A DNA stretch of 41,324 bases, taken from an uncultured Mucilaginibacter sp. (GTDB lineage Bacteria; Bacteroidota; Bacteroidia; Sphingobacteriales; Sphingobacteriaceae). Shown here piece after piece: positions 29,478 through 38,563 of this stretch (its first letter is position 1; every line of letters begins with the position of its first letter). The notes beneath the pieces are model-generated. The model was not told where the DNA came from. It worked only from the letters and a program-made list of their open reading frames with translations, and made no database searches. A program made the position numbers and the translations under genes. The DNA is taken from assembly GCF_946479965.1 (NCBI RefSeq), contig NZ_CAMLHX010000035.1:1-41324 (forward strand), given 5' to 3'.

Positions 29478-31007
29478 ATGAGAAGAGTTGTATTGATGAT
29501 TGGCTGTATGTGCTTCGCTATTGTTGCATATGGTCAGCGTGTGGATAGGAGTTCGTTTACTCGGGATAGCCTTGATATGTACATCAACCGGGCGATGACC
29601 ACCTGGCGCATACCCGGTGTAGCTGTTTGTGTTGTAAAAGATAATCAGATAGTGTTGATGAAAGGTTACGGCATTAAGGAGATGGGGCTTAATGAACGCG
29701 TGGACGAGAATACGCTGTTTATGATAGGGAGCAACACAAAGGCCTTCACAGCTACCGCACTTGCGATGTTAGCGGATGGGAATAAGCTGTCTTTGGATGA
29801 TAAAGTAACCAAATACTTCCCCTGGTTTAAGCTGGACGATAAAGCGGCCGGCGAAATGGCTACTGTCCGCGATCTGTTATGCCACCGTTTGGGCTTAAAA
29901 ACTTTTCAGGGCGATTTTACCTTTTATAACAGCGACCTTACACGCATACAGATCACCCAAAAAATGAGCCAGCTAAAAGCGGCGTATCCTTTCAGAACCA
30001 AATGGGGGTACACCAATTCGGCTTTTTTAACTGCGGGTGAGATAATTCCACGGGTTTCAGGAAGATCATGGGAGGATTATTTAAAGGAAAATATTTTTGC
30101 TCCACTGGGTATGAGCAATACCCTGACCCTAACCACAGAATTGCCAAAGTCGCTCAATCGCACTGTACCACACACTTTTACTGACGACCGACTAACCCCG
30201 GTACCTTACCCTCAATTGGATAATATGGCACCGGCAATGAGTATATCATCATCAGTAAATGATATGAGCAAGTGGGTAATGGCGCTATTAAATAACGGGA
30301 AAGTAGGGGCAAGACAGATTATACCGGCTGCAGCAATTGCTGCTACACGCGCACCGCAGGATGTTGTGGGTATGGTGCGCCGTTTAAGCGGAAAGACCGA
30401 TTACTCTTTATATGGATTGGGCTGGCATCTGGAAGATTACGCCGGGCATAACCTGGTTATGCACGATGGCGGAGTTACCGGCTATGTGTCATCGGTGGCC
30501 TTGGTTCCGGAGGAGCGTTTGGGTATTATTATTTTAACCAATACAGATCAGAACGACCTGTACGAAGCTTTAAAGTGGGAACTTATTGATGTTTTCCTGA
30601 AGCTGCCATTCCGCAATTATAGCGAGCAATACCTTACCCGCGCAAAAAATGGTAAAGCTTTGCAACAGCAGACTGATAAGAAACTGCGAGATTCGGTTGC
30701 GTTGAATTTACAGCCCATTCCGTTTGTGAGTAATTTTACCGGAACCTACCATAATGACCTATATGGAAATGTTTCAATAACGCGCGGGCTGAATAATGAT
30801 CTGGAGATGCGGTTTGAGCATCATCCGCGGATGTTTGCTAAACTGCAGCCATTAGGAGGATCACGTTTTTATGCAACTTTTTCTGATCCTATATATGGCA
30901 AAACGGTTTTCCCGTTTACTATACAGAATGGAAGGGTTATGTCAGTAAGAGTGCAGGTAAGTGACTTTATAGAATTAGATCCTTACGAATTCAGGAAGAT
31001 CAATTAA
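29478..31007 (+). CDS. Exported class C beta-lactamase-type serine hydrolase
   Basis: A 509-residue exported protein starting at ATG 29478 (MRRVVLMIGCMCFAIVAYGQ); a TTG three codons earlier is less likely. The serine-hydrolase domain (about 25-370) has the three family motifs: S-x-x-K in MIGSNTKAFTA, Y-x-N in WGYTNSAF and H-x-G in MHDGGVTGY. The last 100 residues form a lipocalin-like DUF3471-type domain (FTGTYHNDLYGNVSI). Family members include D-aminopeptidases, esterases and penicillin-binding-like enzymes, so true beta-lactamase activity should not be assumed. The stop overlaps the convergent FKBP gene by 8 bp. Confidence 0.9.
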   Translation: MRRVVLMIGCMCFAIVAYGQRVDRSSFTRDSLDMYINRAMTTWRIPGVAVCVVKDNQIVLMKGYGIKEMGLNERVDENTLFMIGSNTKAFTATALAMLADGNKLSLDDKVTKYFPWFKLDDKAAGEMATVRDLLCHRLGLKTFQGDFTFYNSDLTRIQITQKMSQLKAAYPFRTKWGYTNSAFLTAGEIIPRVSGRSWEDYLKENIFAPLGMSNTLTLTTELPKSLNRTVPHTFTDDRLTPVPYPQLDNMAPAMSISSSVNDMSKWVMALLNNGKVGARQIIPAAAIAATRAPQDVVGMVRRLSGKTDYSLYGLGWHLEDYAGHNLVMHDGGVTGYVSSVALVPEERLGIIILTNTDQNDLYEALKWELIDVFLKLPFRNYSEQYLTRAKNGKALQQQTDKKLRDSVALNLQPIPFVSNFTGTYHNDLYGNVSITRGLNNDLEMRFEHHPRMFAKLQPLGGSRFYATFSDPIYGKTVFPFTIQNGRVMSVRVQVSDFIELDPYEFRKIN

Positions 31008-31467
31008 AATCAACCAGCGTAATATCAAATATCAAAACCGCATTGGCCGGAACAGATCCTGATCCATCGTTCTTGTAAGCCAGCCCAGACGGTACAAAGA
31101 GTTTTATGTGGCCACCTTTTCCAATTTTGGGTAGACCAATTTGCCATCCTTGTATAAGTTTGTCCAGAGACGGAAAATAATAAGGTGTGGTTTTACTGTC
31201 AAAAGATACGCCCGTTGACATGAGTATACCATCATAAATAATATATACGCCGCTTGTAGCAGTTGGCTTAGCAGCAGATCCAGGAGTAATTATCTGATAG
31301 TATAATCCCGATGCGTCCTTAACAGCCGATATATTCTTTGTAGTAAGATAGGTTGTTATCTGCGTGTCATCGAGTTTAGCTTGCGCTCCGGCATCGAACT
31401 TTTCAGATTTTTTACATGCCGCTAATACGGTTATGATCAGACAGAAAAACAGTAAATATTTTTTCAT
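31000..31467 (-). CDS. FKBP-type peptidyl-prolyl isomerase lipoprotein
   Basis: A 155-residue lipoprotein (lipobox VLAAC, C17). A short helical N-terminal region is followed by one FKBP domain from about residue 55: SGVYIIYDGILMSTGVSFDS, then FPSLDKLIQGWQIGLPKIGK and FVPSGLAYKNDG. It probably assists folding of outer-membrane or periplasmic proteins. It has its own promoter box between it and aspS. Confidence 0.9.
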   Translation of the reverse strand: MKKYLLFFCLIITVLAACKKSEKFDAGAQAKLDDTQITTYLTTKNISAVKDASGLYYQIITPGSAAKPTATSGVYIIYDGILMSTGVSFDSKTTPYYFPSLDKLIQGWQIGLPKIGKGGHIKLFVPSGLAYKNDGSGSVPANAVLIFDITLVDFN

Positions 31468-31501
31468 ATAATTTATGATACTTGCTATGCAAGGGTTAAC
31501 G

Positions 31502-31509
31502 CAAAAGTA
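31502..31509 (-). promoter_or_regulatory. -7 box of the FKBP lipoprotein gene
   Basis: The minus-strand TACTTTTG matches TAnnTTTG exactly, 34 nt before the start codon. Confidence 0.6.
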
Positions 31510-31542
31510 CTTTAACTATTTTGTTTATACTGTTAAAGAATG

Positions 31543-33288
31543 TTAAAGCGCTGTTTTAATTTTTAGTTCATTTAACTGGGTGTCAGCAATTGTTGATGGT
31601 GAATCTATCATCACATCGCGCCCCGAATTGTTTTTAGGGAAAGCTATCACATCGCGGATAGAATCCAGGCCAGCAAAAATAGAGCACAGCCTGTCAAACC
31701 CAAAAGCTATACCACCATGTGGCGGAGCGCCATATTCAAATGCATCCATTAAAAAGCCAAACTGCTTCTGAGCTTCTTCGGTGCTAAAGCCCAGATGTTT
31801 GAACATAAGGGCTTGCAAAGCACGGTCATGTATACGAATAGAACCACCACCTATTTCAGTTCCGTTTATAACCAGGTCATAAGCATTTGCACGTACATCA
31901 CCCGGGTTTGTATCTAGTAAAGCAATATCCTCGGGTTTTGGCGAGGTGAACGGATGGTGCATGGCGTGGTAGCGCTCTGTTTCTTCATCCCACTCTAACA
32001 GCGGGAAATCAAGCACCCAAAGCGGCGCATAAGTGTTTTTATCACGAAGACCTAAGCGGTTCCCCATTTCCAAACGAAGTTCATTTAATTGCTTGCGAAC
32101 TTTATCAGTTGTTCCGGCCAATACCAGCATCAGGTCGCCTTTTTCTGCTTCAAATGCGGCGGCCCAATTGGTCAGGTCATCTTCAGTATAGAATTTATCA
32201 ACTGATGATTTCAGTGTACCATCAGTGTTGTAACGGCAATAGATCATGCCGGTTGCACCTATTTGTGGGCGTTTTAGCCATTCGGTAAGCTCATCAATTT
32301 GCTTACGGGTGTATTCAGCACAACCTTTGGCATTGATACCCACCACCAGTTCAGCATTATCAAAAATGCCCAGACCTTTGCCTTTAACTATATCATTCAG
32401 TTCAACAAACTGCATCCCGAAACGGATATCCGGTTTGTCTGATCCATATAAACGCGCGGCATCAGCATACTGCATCCGCGGGAAGTCGTTAAACTCAATA
32501 CCTTTTACATTTTTAAATAAATGGCGGGTCAATCCTTCAAAAATGTTCAGGATATCTTCTTGCGTTATGAATGCCATCTCGCAATCTATCTGTGTAAACT
32601 CCGGCTGGCGGTCGGCACGTAGATCCTCGTCTCTGAAACATTTTACTATCTGAAAATAACGGTCGAAACCGCTAACCATCAGCAATTGTTTAAATGTTTG
32701 TGGCGACTGTGGCAGGGCATAAAATTCGCCCGGGTTCATGCGGCTTGGTACTACGAAATCGCGTGCGCCTTCAGGTGTTGATTTGATCAGTACCGGAGTT
32801 TCTACCTCAATAAAATTTAAACCATCCAGATACTTACGTATCTCTTGCGCCATTTTATGGCGAAGAACCAGGTTGTTGCGTATAGGGTTGCGGCGCAGAT
32901 CAAGGTAACGGTATTTGGCCCGAAGCTCTTCGCCACCATCGGTTTCATCCTCAATTAAAAAAGGAGGAATTTTGGCTGCGTTAAGTACTTCTATGTCGGT
33001 TACGGTTATCTCAATTTCGCCTGTAGGTATTTTAGTGTTTTTGTTTGTACGCTCTATTACGGTGCCTGTAACTTTAATTACAAACTCACGTCCTAACTCG
33101 CGACTGGTTTCACGCAGTGCTGCATCGCTGTCGGTATTAAACACCAGTTGGGTTAATCCATAACGGTCGCGCACATCAATAAAAGTAGTGCCGCCGAGGT
33201 CGCGGGATTTTTGCACCCATCCGCATAAAGTAACCGACTGGCCTAAATGGCTGATATTTAATTCGCCGCAAGTATGTGTACGTAGCAT
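31543..33288 (-). CDS. aspS: Aspartyl-tRNA synthetase (bacterial type)
   Basis: Charges tRNA-Asp. The 581-residue enzyme has an N-terminal OB anticodon-binding domain ([20 protein letters not shown] to about 110), and the class II core with [19 protein letters not shown] and [19 protein letters not shown] bacterial GAD insertion covers about residues 285-405. Motif 3 is in [16 protein letters not shown]. The length and the GAD insertion mark the bacterial, not archaeal, form. It is transcribed alone, with an exact -7 box upstream. All class II motifs are present. Confidence 0.97.
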   Translation of the reverse strand: MLRTHTCGELNISHLGQSVTLCGWVQKSRDLGGTTFIDVRDRYGLTQLVFNTDSDAALRETSRELGREFVIKVTGTVIERTNKNTKIPTGEIEITVTDIEVLNAAKIPPFLIEDETDGGEELRAKYRYLDLRRNPIRNNLVLRHKMAQEIRKYLDGLNFIEVETPVLIKSTPEGARDFVVPSRMNPGEFYALPQSPQTFKQLLMVSGFDRYFQIVKCFRDEDLRADRQPEFTQIDCEMAFITQEDILNIFEGLTRHLFKNVKGIEFNDFPRMQYADAARLYGSDKPDIRFGMQFVELNDIVKGKGLGIFDNAELVVGINAKGCAEYTRKQIDELTEWLKRPQIGATGMIYCRYNTDGTLKSSVDKFYTEDDLTNWAAAFEAEKGDLMLVLAGTTDKVRKQLNELRLEMGNRLGLRDKNTYAPLWVLDFPLLEWDEETERYHAMHHPFTSPKPEDIALLDTNPGDVRANAYDLVINGTEIGGGSIRIHDRALQALMFKHLGFSTEEAQKQFGFLMDAFEYGAPPHGGIAFGFDRLCSIFAGLDSIRDVIAFPKNNSGRDVMIDSPSTIADTQLNELKIKTAL

Positions 33289-33311
33289 ATTAGTGTTTAG
33301 TGTAAAGTTTG

Positions 33312-33319
33312 CAAAAGTA
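33312..33319 (-). promoter_or_regulatory. -7 box of aspS
   Basis: The minus-strand TACTTTTG is an exact -7 match, 23 nt upstream of the aspS ATG. Confidence 0.6.
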
Positions 33320-33406
33320 GTATTTTGAGGCGAAAGCTGAAAGGTTAAAGGGAAAAGGTTTTCAGGAATAATTTAGCCGGAGGTGTAATGACTTTGCCAT
33401 ATTAAT

Positions 33407-33414
33407 TATATTTG
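33407..33414 (+). promoter_or_regulatory. -7 box of the P-loop kinase gene
   Basis: TATATTTG is an exact TAnnTTTG match, 11 nt before the ATG at 33426. Confidence 0.55.
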
Positions 33415-33425
33415 AAATAGTAGAT

Positions 33426-33962
33426 ATGGAAGAAAGAAAAGGCATCATCATTTTGTCGGGTCCGGTGGGCGCAGGCAAAAGCACTACGGCTTGCGAGTTG
33501 ATAAAGCTTTTACCCGAGCCGCTGGTGCATATAGAAGGCGATAGCTTTTGGAAACATATTGTTAAAGGCCGGGAAGATTTTGCTGAGAAAGAGAACCTGA
33601 GGATGACTGCGGCCGCAACATTTGCCGCCGCAATACCCTATGCGCTTTATGGGCACACGGTATTACTTGACTTCGCCTTTACTCCCGCATCATTGAAAAA
33701 AGCACTTGAAGTAGCAGCCCGACGACAGATCCCTGTAAAATATGTGGTGTTAAGGCCCGATATGGTGCTGTGCGCCACTCGTGCCGCAAACCGCAAAGAG
33801 TGGGCTTTTGAAGAATACACGGAACCACTGCAAAGACTCTATAAAGCGTTTGACAATGTCCAGTCGCACATAATTTGCGATAATACAGGCGACGCTGCGG
33901 AAATCGCATCAAAAATCATCAATGGATTGGAAGACGGTGTGTTTGATATAAGTCCTAATTAA
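33426..33962 (+). CDS. P-loop ATPase, small-molecule kinase-like
   Basis: A 178-residue single-domain NTPase. Walker A is GPVGAGKST (residues 12-20). VHIEGDSFWK then supplies the acidic residue found in gluconate/shikimate-kinase-like and zeta-toxin-like folds. VLLDFAFTPASLKKAL forms a Walker-B-like strand, and RAANRKEW resembles an Arg-rich lid. It probably phosphorylates a small molecule, though a chloramphenicol- or nucleotide-kinase-like role cannot be excluded. It stands alone between aspS and the thiamine operon, with no antitoxin-like neighbour, so a toxin role is unlikely. Confidence 0.75.
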   Translation: MEERKGIIILSGPVGAGKSTTACELIKLLPEPLVHIEGDSFWKHIVKGREDFAEKENLRMTAAATFAAAIPYALYGHTVLLDFAFTPASLKKALEVAARRQIPVKYVVLRPDMVLCATRAANRKEWAFEEYTEPLQRLYKAFDNVQSHIICDNTGDAAEIASKIINGLEDGVFDISPN

Positions 33963-34004
33963 ACAAAATCCGAAATTGAACATCCGAAATCCGAAATAAA
34001 AAAA

Positions 34005-34012
34005 TACCTTTG
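34005..34012 (+). promoter_or_regulatory. -7 box of the thiamine operon
   Basis: TACCTTTG matches TAnnTTTG exactly, about 16 nt before the riboswitch begins. Upstream lies a short CCGAAAT tandem (33969-33996). No good -33 box is seen. Confidence 0.6.
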
Positions 34013-34027
34013 CCCCATAATTCTCAA

Positions 34028-34215
34028 GGGGTGCCTTGCTTTGGTTATAAAATAAACTGCAGATTATTTTACCAAACATAAAGACAGGCTGAGATCAAAC
34101 CCATGTTGAGTTGTAAGTTACATGTTAATGGTTACAGGTTAAAACTTGCTAAACATAACTCGAAACACACAACACAACTACACCTGATCCGGGTAATGCC
34201 GGCGTAGGGAGAGGT
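34028..34215 (+). promoter_or_regulatory. TPP riboswitch (THI element)
   Basis: The conserved core is present: GGGGTGCC, then GGCTGAGATCAAACCC, then ACCTGATCCGGGTAATGCCG followed by GCGTAGGGAG. P2 pairs GGGGT with ACCC. P3 is lengthened by a hairpin (TTTGGT...AAAATAA with TTATTTTACCAAA). Unusually, about 78 nt separate ACCC (ends 34102) from ACCTGATCC (34182), where the E. coli thiM aptamer has only a few. The insert can itself fold (GAGTT/AACTC around AAGTT/AACTT). Ligand binding should repress the downstream thiamine-uptake genes. No clear terminator follows, so control of translation start is likely. Confidence 0.93.
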
Positions 34216-34289
34216 AATAACAAGTTAAGTGTACTGCACATTCAACCCTGGTGGGCAGATGGTTTAACGTTTTTTATTTAATAAACATT

Positions 34290-36761
34290 TTGAAAAATTT
34301 ATTTACGGCATTATTTGCCCTGCTGCTGCCTGTCCTGGCATCGGCCCAGTTATCTATTTCCGGAAAAGTTACTGACCAGCAAACCGGCGAAGCATTGCCC
34401 GGGGCAACCATCACCATTCAAAACCAAACAGAAAACGCCGTTACCAACGCGGATGGATACTATCGCATTGCAAATTTAAAGGCTGCTGTTTATTCACTTA
34501 AAGTTAGCTATGTTGGTTTTCAATTAATTGAAAAAAACATTACACTGGCCAAAAATACCACAGTTGATTTTGCTTTAAGCCGAGGTGCTGTTGTAACCGA
34601 TGAAGTAAATGTTCGCGCTACGCGCGCTTCAGACAAATCGCCAACGGCGTTTACTAACATTAGAAAAAAAGACATTGAAAAAAATAATTTCGGTCAGGAT
34701 CTGCCATATCTTCTTAGCCAAACGTCATCTGTAGTTGTGTCATCTGATGCCGGTGCTGGCGTAGGTTATACCGGTATTCGTATTCGCGGGTCTGATGCTT
34801 CGCGTACTAACGTAACCGTTAACGGTGTTCCATATAACGATTCGGAAAGCCAGGGCGCTTATTTTGTGGACATACCCGATTTTGCCTCATCAGTTAACAA
34901 TATACAGGTGCAGCGCGGCGTGGGCACATCTACCAATGGTGCCGGCGCATTTGGCGGAAGCATCAATATACAAACAGCCACACGCCAGGATACAGCATAC
35001 GCCGAACTTAATAACTCCGCTGGCTCATACAGCACCGTTAAAAACACCGTAAACGTAGGTACGGGTTTATTGGGTGGTCATTTTGCTTTTGATGGTCGTT
35101 TATCAAGAATACAGTCTGACGGCTACATCAACCGCGCGTCGTCAAATCTTAAATCTTATTTCTTAAGCGGCGCTTATTACGGTAAAACAGCAACCATAAG
35201 GGCGAATATTTTTACAGGTTACGAGCGTACCTATCAGGCTTGGAACGGTATACCCGACTACATTATTGGCGACAATACTATCCCCGGTAATCGGAAGTAT
35301 AATGAGCTGGGCGAAATTTCTACAAATAAATACTATAAAGACCAGGTGGATGATTATAAACAAAACCATTACCAGTTATTTTATGATCAGTATTTATCAT
35401 CTATACTTTCATTCAGTGTTGGTTTGCACTACACCAAAGGCAGCGGCTATTATGAAGAGTATCGCAAAGACGACAAATTGCAAAGCACCTATGGCATAAC
35501 CCCTGTAACTGTGGGTGGCGAAACCATTAAAAGAACCAACCTGGTACGCCGCCGTTGGTTAGACAACGATTTTTACGGCACAACCTTCTCTTTAAATTAT
35601 AAACCGGGCAAGCTAAACTTTATCCTCGGAGGCGCTTACAATGAATACGACGGCGACCACTTTGGCAACGTACTTTATACTGAGAAAAGCGCGGGCATTC
35701 CACCCAATTATGAGTACTATCGTAATAATGCCAAAAAGAACGATTTTAACATTTTTGGTCGTGCCGAATATACTGCAGGGAAGTTTTTATTATATGCTGA
35801 TCTGCAATACAGGAACGTTTATTACAATATATACGGACCGGAAAATAAACAGCAGTTTGTAAATGAAAACGTTACAAATAACTTTTTTAACCCTAAAGCG
35901 GGTGCCACTTATAACATCGACGATCGTAACAACGTGTATTTTTCTTTTGCAGTGGCTAACCGCGAGCCAAACCGCAACGATTATACCGATGTATTAGCGG
36001 GCCAGGCAAAACCCAAGGCTGAAAATTTGAAAGACTTTGAGTTAGGATACCGCACAACCCAAAGCAACTTTAGCGTTGGCATAAATGGTTACTATATGCT
36101 TTACAAAAACCAATTGGTAATTACAGGGCAGCTAAACGACGTAGGTGCCCAGATACGTAAAAACGTTGACGACAGTTATAGGGCCGGAGTTGAAGTTGAT
36201 GCGCGGGTTAAGATCACTAAGCAACTTCAATGGGGTGTAAATGCAACCCTAAGCAGAAACAAAATTAAAAATCTAACCCAGGCCCTAACAGCCTATGATG
36301 TTAATTATGATGAAATTGCTCCCGTTCAACAAACATTTAAGAATACAGATATTGCCTTTTCACCATCGTTAATAGCCGGTAGCGAGTTGGCTTACTCACC
36401 AATAAAAAATGGCAGCATTGCCTTGATAAGTAAATATGTAGGCAAGCAATACCTTGACAATACCGCCAATGTAAATCCAACTGGTATAACAACCTCGCCT
36501 GATGTGGCTAACAATTCTTATGCCGTTAACCGTTTTTTAAAAGCATATTTCGTGAACGACTTAAGGCTTAGGTATAATTTTACCACTAAGGCGGTAAAGA
36601 ATATAGGTTTGGGCTTGTTGGTTAATAACATATTTAGCACGAAGTACGAATCAAACGGAGCCACTTATGGCGATGTTGAAAATGGAACGCTGGTTAATTA
36701 TAATTACTTCTTCCCGCAGGCGCCGGTTAATTTCCTGGCATCTGTTAACGTTAGGTTCTAA
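34290..36761 (+). CDS. TonB-dependent outer-membrane receptor, thiamine-regulated
   Basis: A receptor of about 823 residues that imports thiamine or a derivative across the outer membrane; the substrate is inferred from the TPP riboswitch and the permease next to it. Order: signal peptide (KNLFTALFALLLPVLASAQ), carboxypeptidase-regulatory-like domain (SISGKVTDQQTGEALPGATI), plug (about 125-235; IRIRGSDASRTNVTVNGVPY and VQRGVGTSTNGAGAFGGSIN), and a 22-strand barrel ending FLASVNVRF with the usual terminal Phe. I favour the TTG at 34290, which starts the signal peptide; a GTG at 34251 would add 13 residues. It corresponds to omr1 of Bacteroides thiamine operons. Confidence 0.92.
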   Translation: MKNLFTALFALLLPVLASAQLSISGKVTDQQTGEALPGATITIQNQTENAVTNADGYYRIANLKAAVYSLKVSYVGFQLIEKNITLAKNTTVDFALSRGAVVTDEVNVRATRASDKSPTAFTNIRKKDIEKNNFGQDLPYLLSQTSSVVVSSDAGAGVGYTGIRIRGSDASRTNVTVNGVPYNDSESQGAYFVDIPDFASSVNNIQVQRGVGTSTNGAGAFGGSINIQTATRQDTAYAELNNSAGSYSTVKNTVNVGTGLLGGHFAFDGRLSRIQSDGYINRASSNLKSYFLSGAYYGKTATIRANIFTGYERTYQAWNGIPDYIIGDNTIPGNRKYNELGEISTNKYYKDQVDDYKQNHYQLFYDQYLSSILSFSVGLHYTKGSGYYEEYRKDDKLQSTYGITPVTVGGETIKRTNLVRRRWLDNDFYGTTFSLNYKPGKLNFILGGAYNEYDGDHFGNVLYTEKSAGIPPNYEYYRNNAKKNDFNIFGRAEYTAGKFLLYADLQYRNVYYNIYGPENKQQFVNENVTNNFFNPKAGATYNIDDRNNVYFSFAVANREPNRNDYTDVLAGQAKPKAENLKDFELGYRTTQSNFSVGINGYYMLYKNQLVITGQLNDVGAQIRKNVDDSYRAGVEVDARVKITKQLQWGVNATLSRNKIKNLTQALTAYDVNYDEIAPVQQTFKNTDIAFSPSLIAGSELAYSPIKNGSIALISKYVGKQYLDNTANVNPTGITTSPDVANNSYAVNRFLKAYFVNDLRLRYNFTTKAVKNIGLGLLVNNIFSTKYESNGATYGDVENGTLVNYNYFFPQAPVNFLASVNVRF

Positions 36762-36765
36762 AAAT

Positions 36766-36830
36766 AGTTGCAGTGGCAGTAAGGGGTAGCAGTTAATTAC
36801 CTACTCCCGCTTTCTATTGCCACTGCAACT
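36766..36830 (+). repeat. 13-bp inverted repeat between the receptor and pnuC genes
   Basis: AGTTGCAGTGGCA (36766-36778) is the exact reverse complement of TGCCACTGCAACT (36818-36830), with an inner imperfect GGGGTAG/CTACTCCC pair. The hairpin fills the whole intergenic space and has no T tail. It may stabilise the receptor end of the mRNA or lower read-through to pnuC. Confidence 0.75.
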
Positions 36831-36838
36831 CAGTTAAA

Positions 36839-37453
36839 ATGGATATACAACATTGGTTAACATTATTTAAAGAACAGGTAAAGCAAACATCTTTGCTGGA
36901 ATGGGCCTCTGTGTCTTTCAGTGTAGCCGAGGTGTTGTTGGCCAAAGTAAATAATGTGCTGCTATATCCTGCGGGTATCATCGGCATTGTGCTGGGTACT
37001 TATATTTTGGTAGATGTTGGTCTGTACGCCGAATCAATATTAAATGGCTACTACCTGGTAATGAGTGCTTACGGCTGGTGGTACTGGATAAAAAAACGCA
37101 ATGAGCCGCCCGTTAAAATATCCATGAATAATCAACGCGAGTGGATTATAACGCTGCTTATTGTTTTTGTAGGATGGGGTGTTTTATATCTATTGCTTAA
37201 AAATTTTACTGACTCTACCGTACCTGTTTGGGATGCCTGGGTATCATCAACCGCATGGGCGGGGATGTGGTTACTGGCGAGGCGTAAGGTGGAAAATTGG
37301 GTATTGCTTAATGTGAGCAACGTGTTCGCTATCCCGCTGTTGTGGCATAAGCAATTGGTAATGTTTTCGGCGCTCACGCTGTTTTTATTTATTGTAGCCA
37401 TTTTTGGCTTTTTTGATTGGCGATCTATTTATAGAAAAGAAAAATCGCTGTAA
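36839..37453 (+). CDS. pnuC: PnuC/PnuT-family thiamine permease
   Basis: An inner-membrane vitamin transporter of 204 residues with about seven hydrophobic segments. The typical PnuC stretch LLYPAGIIGIVLGTYILVDV and AYGWWYW is followed by a second half with W-rich helices. PnuC proteins carry nicotinamide riboside, but those under TPP riboswitches in Bacteroidota are assigned to thiamine (PnuT). This gene follows the riboswitch-controlled receptor, so thiamine is the best guess. It is followed after 9 bp by the acyl-CoA-dehydrogenase-like gene. Confidence 0.9.
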   Translation: MDIQHWLTLFKEQVKQTSLLEWASVSFSVAEVLLAKVNNVLLYPAGIIGIVLGTYILVDVGLYAESILNGYYLVMSAYGWWYWIKKRNEPPVKISMNNQREWIITLLIVFVGWGVLYLLLKNFTDSTVPVWDAWVSSTAWAGMWLLARRKVENWVLLNVSNVFAIPLLWHKQLVMFSALTLFLFIVAIFGFFDWRSIYRKEKSL

Positions 37454-37462
37454 ACGTTAATT

Positions 37463-38563
37463 ATGGGAGATCTACCTCACCCTTCAAAATATATTAATGA
37501 CCGGCATGTAGCAGCTATACGTAACAGCGCAGCAGAAGCGGAGCGATTGGGCATGCTGAATGAGGCGCAGCTGGCTATCGGATACAATCAAAAATGGTTT
37601 CGCTTGTTAGTGCCTGAAGTATACGACGGCAAGCAAATTGCTTTACCTGATCTGGTGCGCTTACAGGAAGCCATCAGTTGGACAGATGGCAGCACAGGAT
37701 GGGTGGTTACCCTTTGCAGCGGTGCAGGATGGTTTGGAGGTTTTATTGATCCTGAAGCGGCAAAAGATATATTTAGTGATGAATACGTATGCCTGGCCGG
37801 GAGCGGTGCAGTAGGCGGGACGGCAGAAATAACAGAAAGCGGTTATATACTCAATGGTACCTGGAACTACGCCAGCGGCGCACACCATGCCACGCATTTT
37901 ACTGCTAATTGCACCATTACCAGAAACGGAGCAGTCGTTTTAAATGACGATGGCCAAGCCTTAGTGTTACCCTTTGTTATCGATAAAAAACACGTTAGCC
38001 TATTACCGACCTGGAAATATATGGGCATGGTTGCAACGGGAAGCCATTCTTTTAAATTAGATAATGTGCAAGTGCCAGCTAACCGATGCTTCCACATCGA
38101 TGCCCGTTATTCGCAAATTGAAGAGAAGTTATATCAGTATCCGTTTTTGCAACTGGCAGAAGCTACGCTTGCAGTTAACCTATCGGGTATGGCCGTACAT
38201 TTTGTCGATCTTTGTCGCGACATTTTTGAGGAGAAACAGCATCAGCCCAAACTGACGTCAACGCAAATAGCGTTACTATGGCAGGTTTTAACTGAGCAAG
38301 CAGAGCAGTTAAATCAGGCGAGGGCAGAGCTTTTTACTGCGGTTGACGCATCGTGGGAAGAAACTAGTCCGGAAACTTTAAGGGAAGTTAGCCAGACAAG
38401 CCGTGTTTTGGCCAGGCTTGCACGTATGGCTGTGGATACGCTTTATCCCTACTGTGGTTTAAGGGCTGCAGCACCTGATACCGAGATCAACTGTGTTTGG
38501 CGCGATCTGCACACAGCAGGGCAGCATTCGCTGTTAACCTTTTTGGAGGTAGCCGATAATTAA
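37463..38563 (+). CDS. Acyl-CoA dehydrogenase-fold flavin-dependent oxygenase-like protein
   Basis: A 366-residue flavoprotein of the acyl-CoA dehydrogenase superfamily. An N-terminal helical domain (to about 110) with LVRLQEAISWTDGSTGWVV is followed by a middle beta domain (GYILNGTWNYASGAHHATHF) and a C-terminal helical domain ending VWRDLHTAGQHSLL. The W-x-DGS-x-GW and WRDLHTA-x-H patterns point to group D flavin monooxygenases (HsaA/DszC-like), not to a true acyl-CoA dehydrogenase. It is 9 bp after pnuC and so shares the TPP-controlled transcript, where other Bacteroidota carry thiamine pyrophosphokinase. A role in thiamine or pyrimidine metabolism is inferred only. Its 3' end overlaps lpxB by 30 bp. 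Confidence 0.8.
   Translation: MGDLPHPSKYINDRHVAAIRNSAAEAERLGMLNEAQLAIGYNQKWFRLLVPEVYDGKQIALPDLVRLQEAISWTDGSTGWVVTLCSGAGWFGGFIDPEAAKDIFSDEYVCLAGSGAVGGTAEITESGYILNGTWNYASGAHHATHFTANCTITRNGAVVLNDDGQALVLPFVIDKKHVSLLPTWKYMGMVATGSHSFKLDNVQVPANRCFHIDARYSQIEEKLYQYPFLQLAEATLAVNLSGMAVHFVDLCRDIFEEKQHQPKLTSTQIALLWQVLTEQAEQLNQARAELFTAVDASWEETSPETLREVSQTSRVLARLARMAVDTLYPYCGLRAAAPDTEINCVWRDLHTAGQHSLLTFLEVADN

Noticed and set aside
29478..31007. Antibiotic-resistance beta-lactamase
   Set aside because: The SxxK, YxN and HxG motifs are shared by many class C-type peptidases and esterases, and the DUF3471-like tail argues for those.
33426..33962. Zeta-type toxin
   Set aside because: The P-loop fold is similar, but no antitoxin-sized gene is adjacent and the substrate-site motifs fit small-molecule kinases equally well.
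37463..38563. Fatty-acid beta-oxidation acyl-CoA dehydrogenase
   Set aside because: The W-x-DGS-x-GW and WRDLHTA signatures match group D monooxygenases, and no other beta-oxidation gene is near.
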